Source: Trileptium ribeirensis (lineage: Eukaryota; Nematoda; Enoplea; Enoplida; Thoracostomopsidae). From it: a stretch of DNA of 64,000 bases. The stretch is taken from assembly GCA_030248225.1 (NCBI GenBank), contig JASANE010019190.1:81114-145113 (forward strand), given 5' to 3'. Both the position numbers and the translations under genes were made by a program. The notes below the pieces were generated by a model that was not told the DNA's origin, did no database searches, and saw only the letters and a list, made by a program, of their open reading frames with translations. Below are positions 1 to 12,800 of the stretch, piece by piece; the stretch's first letter is position 1, and every line of letters begins with the position of its first letter.

Positions 1-1073
1 AATAAAGAAATGAACTTCGCATAATGTATTCTAAGATCAAAATTTTATGTCATATATCACAGTCGGTATATGCCTAGCCTTTACGATAGATAGAACAAAC
101 CAAGCAGATAAAACACCATGTTTAGTCCATATTCCATCGTACTTGTTACACTTCAACTATTCGGCACAACAAACTGACATCTCCAAACTGCCAAAATTAC
201 GCCTCTTGAGTTCGGAACTTGGAGAGAACTGAAAGTACCCGTGGACGTTTCCGTGCAGTTGAAATATGAACTAAAAAGTGCATACCGCAACTGTCACAAA
301 ACATCAAATATAAGTAGTTTAACCGCTGATTGCAGTTGTGTTTATCTAAGAAGAACACATTTTAGAGATTGTTGGTCCAGCAGGAAAAAATTAGATATTT
401 TTAGTTGTAAAATAGGGAATAATTGTAATTAGCATATACTTAGCCAGTAAGAAAAAATCGCTGATTTTTATTCGCTTCGGAAAGTGTTTGGGAACAATAA
501 TTGTGGGAACCAAAATTTACCTTGGGGTCATTAACTACGGACAACCTGGGGCTGTGTTGGACGATATACCAGGGTTACCTGTCTTCCTATCTGGAAAAGC
601 CAGCAAACTCTGGTTATTTGCATAAATTTATGTTTTCGCTAATTTCCTTTTAAATACATACATCACTGGTAAGCTGCCAGATTCATAATCCTTGGTTTAC
701 TAAGACATATTTTAACTTTACATATTTCCTTTGCCCCTTATTTTACTTGCAAACGTTTTACTTTTACGCAGTAGGAAATCAATGTTTTCTGAAGTAGAAA
801 TCTCATACACTCTAATTTCACGTTCGTTGTGAATGAGAGATTGGATATCTATGTATGTAGGCACTTATTGAGATCATGTAACTAGGTTAATGAATTAAAT
901 TGGTAGCCATTTGTCTGACCACTCTAGAAAGTTGGCTTAATGTTGTGGTTCATCTCGGTTGGTACGTAATATCAAGAGTGAATATGGAACTTTCGACACA
1001 AGTTATGAAATTTTTGATATGTAAATTTTTGATAATAATAATAATCGTCTCTTGACAATAATAATCGTTCCAG

Positions 1074-2633
1074 ACAAAGGAGCGCGGAAGGTGGGCGAGA
1101 ACAAACTTTTGTCGGCCAAGAAGAAAAATCGTTACGCGCCTTACGCTGGCACTTCTGACTCGTCGAGCGGAACTGAATCACAGTTTAATCGATGCCGTAT
1201 CTGTCGTTCTACAGTGCACCTGGCTGGATCGCATTATTGCCAAGGTTAGTAGCTGTATAATATAGCGCCACAGCACCGGTTTCGATTATTAACAACTAGT
1301 CACGATTATCATCTGTACGAGTGTCGAAATATACGTATTTTCTGGGTGTGCAAAAACTTGGCTTTTCGGTAGGATTTGCTTTGAAGATAGTAGTTTTTGT
1401 AATACTCAGTATATTATGACTATGTTTCATGCTTGCACCTATTTGGATGTTTTCCCTAAAGTACTTTTAGTGTTTTCTTGTCATTTATGTTTCAACAAAA
1501 CGAAGCAACATTGTAACCGGTTCAAGGTTGTAAGTTAAAAATCACCAAACGGAGACCTTTGTCGATTGAGCATCGCTGGTACAGGGACATGGACCAAAAT
1601 AAATGTACAAAAACAGCGTCCGATATTTGTACAAATGAATAGGGTAAAATATAATCCTGAAGGTTGTAAGTTAAAAAACACCAAACGGAGACCTTTGTCG
1701 ATTGAGCATCGCTGGTACAGGGACATGGACCAAAATAAATGTACAAAAACAGCGTCCGATATTTGTACAAATGAATAGGGTAAAATATAATCCTGAAGGT
1801 TGTAAGTTAAAAAACCCCAAACGGAGACCTTTGTCGATTGAGCATCGCTGGTACAGGGACATGGACCAAAATAAATGTACAAAAACAGCGTCCGATATTT
1901 GTACAAATGAATAGGGTAAAATATAATCCTGAAGGTTGTAAGTTAAAAAACACCAAACGGAGACCTTTGTCGATTGAGCATCGCTGGTACAGGGACATGG
2001 ACCAAAATAAATGTACAAAAACAGCGTCGGATAGTTGGCCACATTTTTACTTGCGTTTACGCTTGTTCGTTCATGCCTTTCGTTCGCAAACACAACAATG
2101 TTCGTTTGTAAACAAGCGTTTATGTTTACTGTTTTACGTTTTTTATGTCCGTGGCTGTTGTAGATTATTTATAAATATTTTGTGTGATCGTAAACTCGCT
2201 GTATCTAATGTACATCAACATTCAACAGCTATGCTTCATCCAACCTTTTAATATGAACGTTATTTGTGGCGCTCCAATCATTCTATACATAAGAAATGTA
2301 TTATTTCTTTGTCACGGAAGATCTTTACATTCTGATTCAAGTGGAACGCTGCAATTTTGACCGCCATTCACTACTGCGCTGTTGACAAAGTTGTACTGCA
2401 TTAAAAAGTGCGGACGGTGATTTTTCCATTTTGTTTGGTAAATTATTGAAATACTTGACTCAGACATAAATAACTAAAAGTTCATTCGTAAATTTTGATC
2501 AGACTAAGTGGCAAAACGTCCGTGATGCTTCAATATAAATTATACTTCAGGTTGCGCTTATAAGAAAGCAATTTGTGCAATGTGCGGCAAGAAGTTGCTG
2601 GAAATCAAAAACTACAAACAGTCGTCGACATAA
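1074..2633 (+). CDS. CRIPT: CRIPT, cysteine-rich PDZ-binding protein (left copy, last two exons)
   Basis: Two exons: 1074-1244 (acceptor ..TTCCAG before it, donor GTTAGT after, phase 1 in and out) and 2551-2633 (acceptor ..ACTTCAG, stop TAA 2631-2633). They encode the conserved C-terminal part of CRIPT: a GARKVGENKLLSAKKK block, then the cysteine pairs CRIC, YCQGC and CAMC, with the family hallmarks SHYCQGCAYKK and CAMCGKK. Known family role: a small zinc-binding protein that binds PDZ domains of PSD-95-type scaffolds and is linked to spliceosome function. Oddities: about ten extra Ser/Gly-rich residues (TSDSSSGTE) before the first cysteine pair, and a C-terminus ending KQSST, without the terminal valine of the vertebrate PDZ ligand. 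Upstream exons are off the left edge. ATTAAA at 2649-2654 could be a poly(A) signal, although it is close to the stop. Confidence 0.92.
1524..2033 (+). repeat. 136-bp tandem repeat, ~3.75 copies, in last CRIPT intron
   Basis: Copies begin at about 1524, 1660, 1796 and 1932. The last is cut after GCGTCGGATAG. Copies differ at only a few bases. Both strands show open frames across the array, but these simply repeat with the unit and end at its edges, so they are not genes. Confidence 0.95.
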
Positions 2634-4290
2634 CCAAACTATCGTTATATTAAAGCTCCAGAAAAATATTTTGTTTAGCATTGTTTTTCTGTGAAATGAA
2701 TGACTTTACGTATCTTGCACACCATGAACTGATTGAAAATCGGAAGCATGGTCTGCGGTAGAGTTTGAGTATTATAATCAAAATATAGTTTGGCTATATC
2801 GGTGTAAACCAGACGTGCGTAAAACTGGAGATTATAACACTTCATGACACTTTATGTTAATTCGAATAAGATTACACAGGTGTTCACACAGGCTGTTAAC
2901 TTTAGAGTGCAGAGATGAGATATGGAACAAAATATATTCTAGAACAACACTCGTCGAACACTTTTCAAACAAACATTATACAGCTGTGGAACAAATTTAA
3001 AAAGCACGCCAAAATTTCGACTACGTCATGAACAAAATTGGAACACATTTTCAAACATAATTTAGACGATAATCGAACGAGTAGCACTCATTTCTCTTAT
3101 TTAAGAACATTGTTTATGTATCAGTTTTGGAACATAATAATTATATATTAGCTGAAATTGAACTTCTGTACCAAAGTGAATGAAAAACAGTAAAAGCTTA
3201 AAAATCATTCTGGTACATTCGATACTCTGCTTTATTCTTTAGCAATTTCAGTGTTGGACACAAAGCCTATCCGAGTGTACTCTACACTATGCTGATTTTT
3301 CAACTGATGTTTTCTTACCTTGAGATATACTAATGCATGAAAATAGTTATTGTTTTGATAAAGCAGAAATTACTGTATTTTAGTTTACTGTGAAATTTAG
3401 GCGGATATCATCACGTTTCAAAAAGACTTATATATGTGTGTTCTTTTAACTTGTACTATGTTAAAACTGTTGATTGTCAAGGATAACAGAAAAGCCATTA
3501 ATATTTACACACCGCACAATAACGTTTGGCGGTATGGTAACTGAATTTGTTTTAGTTTGTTTTGTGTAAGTTTGTGGAACCCACCGCCAAGATCTGGCAT
3601 TAAGGGAGCTTCGGTCGGCCACACCTTCCACCCCCTTCCCGAAAATTTGGGTTAAGATCTAAAAATTCTTGGGTGCCCAAGGTGTGCCCCCGGCGTATCC
3701 CTTGCTTAAAAGGTGTTAGGGGTAAAACTTCATTTCTGTAAAATGCACCAACATTTCCAGTGCGCACATGGATTTTACTGTTAAGGCAGACACCAATTTC
3801 TTGCTACACATACACTAAGCCTAAATTTGGGCGGAACGTATGGCACTGGCTAAGAGACCCCGAATGCAGTAACGCGACTGTGCTGGCGAGTATTACTTTT
3901 AATTTAATCAAATTTTATAAATACGCGGTTTGCGTATAACAGTGGTGTAATATACGGATATTGTTGTATATATTTTAATAAAATGTAATTTCATTTCTTT
4001 TTCACTTTATAATGAGCGGTTTTCCAGATTATGTCATTCAGTATTGCTAATGGTATTTTTAGTTCCCGGTATTTATTACGTAGCATCTTGTTTTTAGCGA
4101 ATGTAAATATAACTCAAAAAACTGGTTTTCCAAATATATATAATCATTGTGTTGAAACTTTTATGTCTTGTTTGTGGTGTTATCCAGGATATGCATTGAC
4201 GGTCGTGCCGTCCAGGCTGGTGTGTTGCGCACGGTTTTCACTAGGAAAAATGATTTTTTCAACATTCAACCGGCGGTAAAAACGTATAGG
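2634..4290. other. Non-coding spacer after CRIPT
   Basis: No supported gene. 3460-3780 contains a GC-richer block whose mirror (57219-57482) is open for 87 codons. The left copy is frameshifted in a G-run, so I treat it as repeat-derived. Mirror: 56697-58355. Confidence 0.5.
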
Positions 4291-4450
4291 GGCCCAAGTA
4301 ACCCTGAGGGGCGCTGTGTTATAACATTAGAAGACTTAGATTTGGGGTAGTGTTTGACTCATAGAAGGACTTAACCTAATACTAAAGACTTAGTATATCG
4401 GGAATGGCATGACCTTCATTTTATTAACGCCCCATAGGGTTACTATGGCC
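4291..4450. mobile_element. 160-bp MITE, GGCCC termini (diverged copy)
   Basis: Imperfect terminal inverted repeats of 23 bp (GGCCCAAGTAACCCTGAGG.. and ..AGGGTTACTATGGCC, about four mismatches). Length and internal motif (GTATATCGGGAATGGCATGACC) match the better-preserved element at 24264-24422. No clear target-site duplication remains. Confidence 0.65.
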
Positions 4451-7400
4451 AATATTGAATCGACCGTGCAACGCCTTTCTTGGTAGATTTTATTTCAAAT
4501 TATTTTGCAAGTAGCTGCAGGAAATATGAAGGTTCAATTTTTGGAATTATAATTTTCAGACGACCGAAGGTAGTTTGTCAGATTTTACAGTTGTGTACTA
4601 ACCAAACACAAATATATTGGGACACAATTTGAAGCCAAAAGAAGTGTGAAAGCAAGTAAAAATCGCTGGAAAAAAACTGCGTCCGAAAAGGCTTCACAAA
4701 ATAAAACCATTTTTGAAGGTGATAGTATGTTGATATTGGACATTTATAGAATCTCTGCGCCTAGCCTTAACTTAGAAATATGATTTTAGAAAAGACCTGT
4801 CGACTTTGCATTATGACATTTTTCATCATTTTGATTGCATATTTCTGCCCGTATTGTCACCATTACTAGCGTCATTAAATGGTTGCCAATGGTAATTTAA
4901 GCTTCCATGCTCATAGCAGGGATATGGGATTATCCCTTCATGCGCCTCACCCCTCGGTGAGAAATCTTCTTGGCAGGTGCTCTAATCAGAACCACCATAT
5001 CGACTGACCTCCCGCGGGCTAGGCCAAAGGTCGATCCCCTTCCCCAAGACTCGGCATGTATCAGTTTAGGTATGTAATTTGAATATAACAACCTAAAACA
5101 AACGATTCAATCAGCTACATTTACATATTTCAATCCCATCCGAATGTCTAATGTTATTGTTCGATAGCCTGGCGTAAAGTCGAGTGGCCAAGGGTGAACA
5201 TGGAAACTGAGCCTTTTGAGGATAGTGAAGTTGCTTCGAAGACGTGCCCCTTTTGAAAAATAACAGACCGAAGTAAATGCATGTTGATGTTCGTCGGTTT
5301 TAAGCTGCACCCACCTACCCGCTTCCGTACCCTGTGCCGAAATTTCTGGCTACGCCTTTCCGTTGAGGAGTTTGGTTTTGTCTGTGTTGCCATATACTCA
5401 AAAACATCTGTGATGCAAATTATATTTATATGTTGATATGCTAACGTTATGGTTTACTTGCGCCCGTTTAGAATGTTCAGGATTTAATCGCACAACAGAT
5501 AATGTAGATGTCGTTATGACCTTTAACCCTTTGATGTCCGAATTAAGCTCAAGATTCTTTTACCGACAAACTCGACTTGGGACTTGCAACCATGATAAAA
5601 TAGAATTACGTCACTGTAGGTCTTGATTTGAAATCGTTTATCTATTTAGGAGTTGTCGCTTGGTTCCTTTAAAAAACTTTGCAAAGCGAGCGAATGACAA
5701 CATGTCTGCAAACATATAATTTCCTTAGGAACTTTCTTTACTGATAGAGGTGAGAAATAACCGAATTTTTAGGCTTTGGTTCAGCTCGGCTCTTCCGATG
5801 AAAATCAAGCTCGGCCCTTAGGCTCCTGAATAATAACAAGTTTTCATTTCAGAGGACTTAACGTACAGATGGATGGTTTACCTACGAGCCAAGCCGAGGT
5901 TATCTCGGTTGTTCTTGCTGTTGGCTGACTATTGCACTTTACATCAGCAGTTGCAATTACGTTTGAGTTTTTGAGAAGAGCTTTTGGAGGCTAGCATAGC
6001 TTTCCAGGTACATTAGGCTCGGCTCGGCTTCCGCACAGACATCTTGAGCTCCGGGTCGCCTCGGCTCTTTAAACATGATGGCAGGCTCAGTTCGGCTTTA
6101 GAATTCCCACCTGTAATATCTTATTCGACAGCCATAAAGACAAACAACGTATACTGTTTATGTCCATTCGCCCCTACACCATGTCAACTGGTCCTGCTGC
6201 GTATATTCACGTGGAATACTAAGCGGTGGAACTACCCGGGAATCTAACCCATGGCGTTGAAATTGATTTTCTAGGAATCCCAAATTGTTGGGTTTATTGG
6301 ATAGGCATGCCAAAATTGGTGGGATCAAGGCCTTTCCGTTCCAACGACCGTAGCGCAAAATTTAGCATCAGTCTGCGGTCAGGAAAACAAACGTAATTTT
6401 AGCGAACACAAGACATCTAAAAGACCACCGCGCCCCCTCTTTAACCGTTACGTTTTCTTTCTGATCCGCAATGCATCTAGCTGAGGACATTGAATTGTCA
6501 ACTTTTACGTTGGTATAGTTTGACGCATATAATGTACGCTTGTAGTTATGCTGTTATGTTACTGTCTACCTTAGAATCGAAAAAAACAAAATCGGGGAAA
6601 GGGTTGTAGCTGTTGAACGAATTTTTAATCACCACGATACGGATTCCAGTCAGCTTAGATTTACGTGCAGCAAACAATACTATTCCTTAAAGCTTAATTA
6701 CATTTAAGTAGCTTTAAGATTTAAGACTTAACTATCGCGATTAAATTAATTTAATGCGACAGAGACCTCTTAAAAGTTTTTTTAAGTACTTAACGAAACA
6801 AATATAAGAATTTTCGTCAAATGCTTTTTGGTTTGAACCATTAGCATTAACCCTCAAGAACACACTGACCAGAATTTCATGTTAACTGATTACGCTCTAC
6901 AATGATACGGTATTGACGGTGTTACCGTTTTATCGTGGAGGACGTGAGGACTATATCTAATTTGATGTCTTTGGGTACAAGCAAAAGGAAAGGCTTTGTC
7001 CTATTTACAAGCCGCAGTATAGAAAGCGCACACAAAGTGGGATGGGCGTGAGTGGGCAGTGACTGCAGACAACTGCGGATACCGCTTGGAAATTCGGACG
7101 GAAGCGGTGTCGCAAGCGGACTGCTCTGTCCTTGATTGTTGCGGCCCCGCCCGAACTTGCAGTTTATGTGAGAATCTGCACGGCAACCGCATGATGTGAC
7201 GCAGAAATATGTGGGGGAGTGTTTTGATGTACAATTTTCGAAGCAGAATAAACGTATATGCGTCATAAATAACCCCCGTTGTATGCGCTGCTGTGTTTTT
7301 ATATCGATGAACGAGAGTACCATTGAGGCAGGAGCATCCCGGGAAGGGGAACATGGGATGTTTGTAAATGATGCTATGTCTACTAAATGTAGATGGCGCT

Positions 7401-7683
7401 ATTCGTAGAAGGTGCTGTACCAGTTGCATTAATTTGTAGATGGTCTATGACTGTTTCTGTCACCAGCGAATGCTACCTTCAGCGACATGATGGCCCACTA
7501 TTTTGTGTAGGATATGGCGGTTTTGGCAATGTTAGCCTACTAAAATGGTAAGGCTGGACGGTGGAAAGAATATTAATGTTTTTATCTATTATAGTCCCGT
7601 AGTTCTTTTACAATACTCAAATTTTTCATTATTTGGCGGCGGTGCTAGTGTAACAATTGGGACTATGTGTAATGGTAACCTGG
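4451..7683. other. Repeat-rich spacer, no supported gene
   Basis: Holds a tRNA-like remnant around 4940-5060 (a degenerate promoter-box region) and GGCTCGG-rich inverted fragments at 5770-6090. Several short open frames (5154-5393, 6158-6358, 7001-7429) lack splice context and recognisable domains. The segment is nearly identical in both arms at the DNA level, so its open frames are not evidence of selection. Mirror: about 53316-56536. Confidence 0.5.
5770..6090. repeat. GGCTCGG-rich inverted repeat fragments
   Basis: Repeated GGCTCGGCTC on one strand (5790, 6020, 6055) and its complement GAGCCAAGCCGAGG at about 5887. Family not recognised. Confidence 0.4.
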
Positions 7684-7752
7684 TGGTGTGGTGTAGTGGT
7701 AACTACATAGTGTGGTTTTACAGGCTTGAGGCATGAATTAAAGTCCCCGCTG
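7684..7752 (+). repeat. tRNA-derived SINE-like fragment
   Basis: GTGGTGTAGTGGTAACTAC resembles a D-arm/A-box, and about 40 bp later a degenerate B-box region ends in AAGTCCCCGCTGG. Overall it looks like a decayed tRNA-like head. It is unlikely to be a functional tRNA because the T-loop consensus is broken. Confidence 0.4.
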
Positions 7753-8389
7753 GTACAACGTAAAATTTCTCGCGATTTTTCAGCAACCAAGTAGCTTCCA
7801 TGATTTTGTTCTAAACTTCCAAAAATATGCTTTGCATTCCCTTCATATTTTACCTCTTTCTCGTGCGACCATCTGCGAAAACTTTTTACCAAATATTCGC
7901 CAATTTATTGCGTAATTTTACGTTTTGACTAGAAGATAAATTATTTAGTAACATCTCTGACTCTAAGCGCGCAAAAAGACATGATAACTGTTTATTTAGA
8001 TAATGTGTTCGTTTATATTTCATAATATATATATATGAAGTTGTTATAGTTATTATGCTTTTGCTTACTGCATTGAAGTATTATGGATGTGTACATTTCA
8101 GAAATATTTGCGCAACGTATTCTGTGATGTATATAAGTAGAAAATTATTTTTTACCCATCCTTCGTGCTGTTACATTGTTTTCCACAGAAGTGTCGAAAT
8201 CACAAGCTTTTCAAAAGTAGAGGGAGGGAAGCAAAAGTGGAGCGGCCCGGTCTTTTAGTTTAATTTTTATAACGCCATCGGTGTCTGTGGCGGTGGAGGC
8301 AGTAGCCACCCTTCCTGTCAGAGTTACGACATGTATGTGGAAGAAGATTAAAGAATGTTTGTTCAAATATTTTAGTCGAAAAAAATTTT

Positions 8390-9065
8390 CGTACAAAACC
8401 GCCCCACCCTTGTCGGAACAAAAGTTGGTTCTTTTCCTTTATCCCCCAGCCCGCGTTTGTTCAAAAATGGTCAGAATCTAAAATTTTTTGTATTTTTGTG
8501 ATCCTCGAGACCTCCCCTGATCATTTCATCCAAAAAATCGAAAATTTAAAATGTTAGATTTTTTGGGTCCCAAGGGTCCCCCTCGGGAACCCAAAACATT
8601 TTTTCTTAAAAATAGGATATTTACCCATCATTCGACGCGTCTTGACGAGCTGCATCGAATGGTGTTATTTTTAACGGGAACCGGTAACCGGATCCTCAGT
8701 TATGGCCAAAAAATAGCGGATGCTGAAAGGTTCTGCAATTGAACAGTTTTTAGTCATAACTTAGGATGCTTTTATCGGGATTTCGTTATAAATAACACCG
8801 ATTCTACTCAGCTTGTCAATCCGCGTCGAATTATCCAATTTTTAAGAAAAAAAAATTTTGGGTTGAAGGGGCGACGCTTGGGACCCGAAAAAATCTAAAA
8901 TTTTAAAAATTCAATTTTTTTGGTTGAAATGATCAGAGGAGGACCCGAGGATCACAAAAATATCAAAATTTCCTGAATCTGACCATTCTTTGAGCAAACG
9001 TGGGCTGGGAGAGTTAAAAGAACCCAAAAGTTTTACCAAAACCACACCTCTGTCAGAAATTTGTG
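8390..9065. mobile_element. Long fold-back element (~330-bp inverted arms)
   Basis: From about 8395 to 8725 the sequence is an imperfect inverted repeat of 8740-9065. Matching blocks include CAGCCCGCGTTTG / CAAACGTGGGCTG, TTTTTGTGATCCTCG / CGAGGATCACAAAAA and the AT-rich TTAGATTTTTTGGGTCCCAAG block. The centre is near 8730. Weaker symmetry continues outward to roughly 8200 and 9180. No transposase is present, so it is a non-autonomous fold-back or large MITE of unknown class. Confidence 0.7.
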
Positions 9066-9321
9066 AATCCGCCATCTATTCATGTTTCCGCATTTGTCAG
9101 TAAAACGTAAATGGTGCCGGCCCTCTTTCCACCCTCTTTTTTCCGGTTTTCCGACTTCGTTACACTGTGTGCAATCCCTGTGACACCCTGTGCCACACAG
9201 CGACAGTAATTATAGTTTGTTCCTAGGTGATGCTTTTACGCAGTGACCGGTGGTTTAACCAGAACAGTAACTTATCTAAACGTTTAAAACATATAGTCAT
9301 CAAAAACTTGCTCTTCATTGC

Positions 9322-9899
9322 CAAGATAATAATATAAGGCATTTATAAAGCGCCCTTTTTGCTGATCGCGCTTTTAAAAGCTCTGGATACCGATACAACA
9401 ATTAATAACAATACGATAATTTTTGAGATTATGAAGGTAAGACCTGCGGAAACAGAAACGTCTTTAACTTCGTTTTTAATTCAGTAACGTTTGAAGCCCC
9501 GTCACGAAGTCGAGATGGCAATCTGTTCCATGAGGACGGGCCGATGAACCAAAAACTGTTACTCCGTGCGACGTCAACATGTAATCTTGTTTCATTGGCT
9601 ATGTGAGTGGCAGTTGATAGGTGCAACATTTCAGCAATGTATGCAGGGGTGTTAGACGTCAGAGCTTTGTGAACCGGCGGGAGCACTTTGTATCGATTTC
9701 GCTGGTCAAGCCGCAACCAGTGTAGCTCATGCAGCACAAGACTTATGCGTTCGCTGCGTCGCGTACCAGACACAATTACTAGCCTCATACTGTAGTAGCA
9801 GTAGATTCTAGCGCTAGCGACATTATTTGCACACGGGGTCCAGAATTTCTTACGGGGGAAGGGGAGAAGCTTCAACCTAAAACCATCCTTGATCAACAC
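9322..9899 (-). pseudogene. 3' end of a non-LTR retrotransposon (reverse transcriptase C-terminus)
   Basis: Minus-strand open frame 9429-9899 carries the C-terminal signature of LINE ORF2: RLVxxSGTRRSERISLVLH, then ELHWLRLDQRNRYKVL, HKAL, PAYIAEML, FWFIGPSSWNRLPSRLR, LKTFLFPQ. This matches the family pattern LHWLPv..RI.yK ... WN.LP..lR ... LKt.LF. After the stop, the 3' tail includes GGGCGCTTTATAAATGCC and an ATT-rich end (9322-9360), also typical of LINE 3' termini. Only the last ~155 residues remain. The polymerase and endonuclease domains are absent, so this is a 5'-truncated dead copy. Confidence 0.8.
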
Positions 9900-12800
9900 A
9901 TTTTTCCGTCATGTTTTTATATTTTTTACAATTTTCGGATGGAACGACTTGGGTTTGATGGTTGGGGGTTCAAATCCGACTCCCTTTCTGGATACGTTAG
10001 TGATTATATACCGTTTCCCTTGAGAAAATAGATGTAATTTGTTGAGGGGCTATTTTTGTGTCGCCGGTGGTATGGAGCTTGCAGCCCGTTTCCGCCAGGA
10101 CCCATATTTGACAGTAATATGAATGACACTGTCTTATACATAGGCGCATGATTTTTCTTGTTTTATTCAGCGGGAACATTCCAATGGTAATATATCGGGC
10201 ATAAAACAGCAAATACGCAGAATAATGTCAATGTTTGTTGATATAAAATGTCAAACCCCTCCATACTTAACTTTATACACTAAACACAACAAATGAAATA
10301 AAAATACAATTCAATAATGAATTTCAGACTATTTGCAGGCGATATATTTTGCTATTTCAAATTTCCATGACTTACTAAACTTATAATCTAATCACATTTA
10401 AATCACACAAATCGCAGTAGCTACCACGGACAAGTTTTCCGTTGAGGAGTTAAGAAGAAGGTTGCCTCTAAATTTTCTGGCTAAATGACTTAATGTCTGT
10501 AATATTTGTGTGATTTGTCTTCAATCCTAGCATGGGCCCTATTTATAGCTGACTTCGGCCATAGCCAAAATGTTACTGGACATGCGCGACGGGCAGCTAC
10601 GATATAAAACTATTACGCGAACCTTTGTGCATTTCTGCATTCAAAGTCATCAAAACCAAACCATATAGTTAAGGCGACCGGGTTGTTCTCAGTTGGGAAA
10701 TAAGCTTAATGTACTTGGGAGATAATAAGTGTTTTCGAGCTGTGTTTCCTGTCGTTCTCATGGACAAGCTCATGCCCAGTGACCTCTGGTAGTTTCAAAA
10801 ATTTGCATGTTATGTGGTGGAACATTTGGGTTAACTCTGGATGGATAAAACATTTAGCAATATATATTGTGAAAAATAGTGTGGGCGCGTGAATACTAGT
10901 TAAACTCGCTTGCGAGACAAAATTAGAGTGGTGAGAACAATACCCCAAAGCAGAAGTGTGAAAAATATTTGCCACACAATACTTCTGACACTCGAAATGA
11001 GCTTGTCGCCCCAGAAAACCCCATATCCGACACTAAAACCAACAATAAACACACATTCAGGTGCCTTTTCCCACGATTTCTACACCAAAAATTTCGAAAA
11101 CGTCATTTTTTATGCCAAGTATGAACCAGAAGTCTAAAAAATATTTGCCCAACAATATTTTTAACACCTCAATCAGTTTCCTCTGCCCAGAAAACCCCAT
11201 ATAAGACACTAAAAGCAACAAAAAAACACACATTTAGGTGCATTTCCCACGACTTTTCACCGAATATGAAATTTGGCACCAACTTTAAGCTTATAGACTC
11301 CAGATCGGAAAGTAGTTGAAAAAGTTGTTATATATCGTTGGAAAGCCCTGGTAAAGTCACATAGAATAGGCCTATTAGGTTGCGAATACCTCGTTTACTT
11401 ATTGAGGAAAGTCGCAAAAACTGGAAAGTTGTGCCCGAAAAATGGGCGAAATTAACGTCATTTTGCCCCATAAATTCCCCACGGGAAAATTCAAAAATCA
11501 GGCTCCATCACTACACCTAAATCGACCATTGCGGTTCGAATGAGCTATAGTGGCATCAAAATCGGCCCAACAGTTATGGAGATCCAGGTGCGACAGACAC
11601 ACACACACAGACAGGACCTCCCTAACCCCCCCCCCTCCAGAGCCAAAATTGAAAATCTCTCGTTCCACTCGCATTCAAAACACATGCTAGTTCCAAACTG
11701 GCCTCTCTCCACAAAAAGGGGAAAGGGAAGCCCTGGGATTTTTCGTACTTAATACCAGGATTATTTCGAAGGCTCCCCAAGTTATTCTTCTGGTAAATTG
11801 TTCTTCCCACACAGGTCAACCTCCCAGCACCGTTTTACGTACTTTTAGGTGAAATCACAAATCGTCTTTTTTAAAAAAGCTATTTTAAGAAAAACCAAAA
11901 TTACTGCTTATATTTCGACTATCCTTGACAAAGTCATATAAGTAAAACGAAGCGTTGCTTGCGTAAACACACATTTTCAGTAGGTAAATAATAAACATGC
12001 AGCCAAAATCACAATATACTTGTTAAAAAGACTTGAAATGGAATTATGAGACCCCAGCTAACCAGGAGGATACGGCTTTCTACCAGCTAACCAGGGAGAA
12101 AATTCCCCTATTTCCGGTTCTCCTATAATTGAGCTGGGGCAGCTCAAAGCCCCACAGATAAAATTTTAGCTCTGCTGAGTCAGCCATAATCGAAAAACGG
12201 GTCCTAAAAAGTCTTCAATGCAGTCACTCATCGAGTCCACTGTCTTATGTCGGGGAAACTACTGAACCTTGTCCTAATCAGCATATATTATCGTGCGCTC
12301 TACACTGCCTGGAACTGTAAGATTGAGGCACAAAATATTCTGCAAAACAGTAAAGAGACAATGATTGGATATGTTCGAGCCTTCAATCATTTATATTATG
12401 AAACAGCTGTGCACAGAAACCCGTTTAATACTCGAATGAAATCAAACCAACAACTATTCTGAAAGACCTAAATTATTATAATTTGTTAAATCGCAAACAA
12501 ATATTTGTTTATAAATTTTCGGAGATAGCAAGCTACTTTTTAACCGTAGTTGTACCACCGATTACATAACAAAATCATTGTACTGACTAAATTTCACATG
12601 CACTGCTCGGTTGCACGCGAGTTTTGATTTGCTCGTTTTGGAACAGCATTTGCTGGATCAAAGCAAAACCTCCGGACGTGCGTTAAATCGCTGTTGAACA
12701 CGACTTTCACTCGAGCGTTCTTCACTCTAGCGTTCCGTGTTCGGCACCTCGCGGCGACGTTATAATTGTTCATCGGCACTCAAAATGTAAATTGGTTTAA

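Noticed and set aside
1522..2093. Long open frames on both strands over the 136-bp array
   Set aside because: They repeat with the unit and end with the array. They are a by-product of a repeat unit without stops.
4940..5060. tRNA-like gene on either strand
   Set aside because: A-box-like and B-box-like words occur on opposite strands, so no coherent tRNA fold.
5154..5393. 79-codon frame starting MATQTKPNSS
   Set aside because: Identical in both arms together with surrounding non-coding DNA, with no domain and no splice context.
6158..6358. 66-codon minus-strand frame conserved in both arms
   Set aside because: The whole DNA block is nearly identical between arms, so an open frame is not evidence of selection.
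7001..7429. 142-codon minus-strand frame
   Set aside because: Low-quality composition, disrupted in the right arm, overlapping another open frame. No family match recognised.
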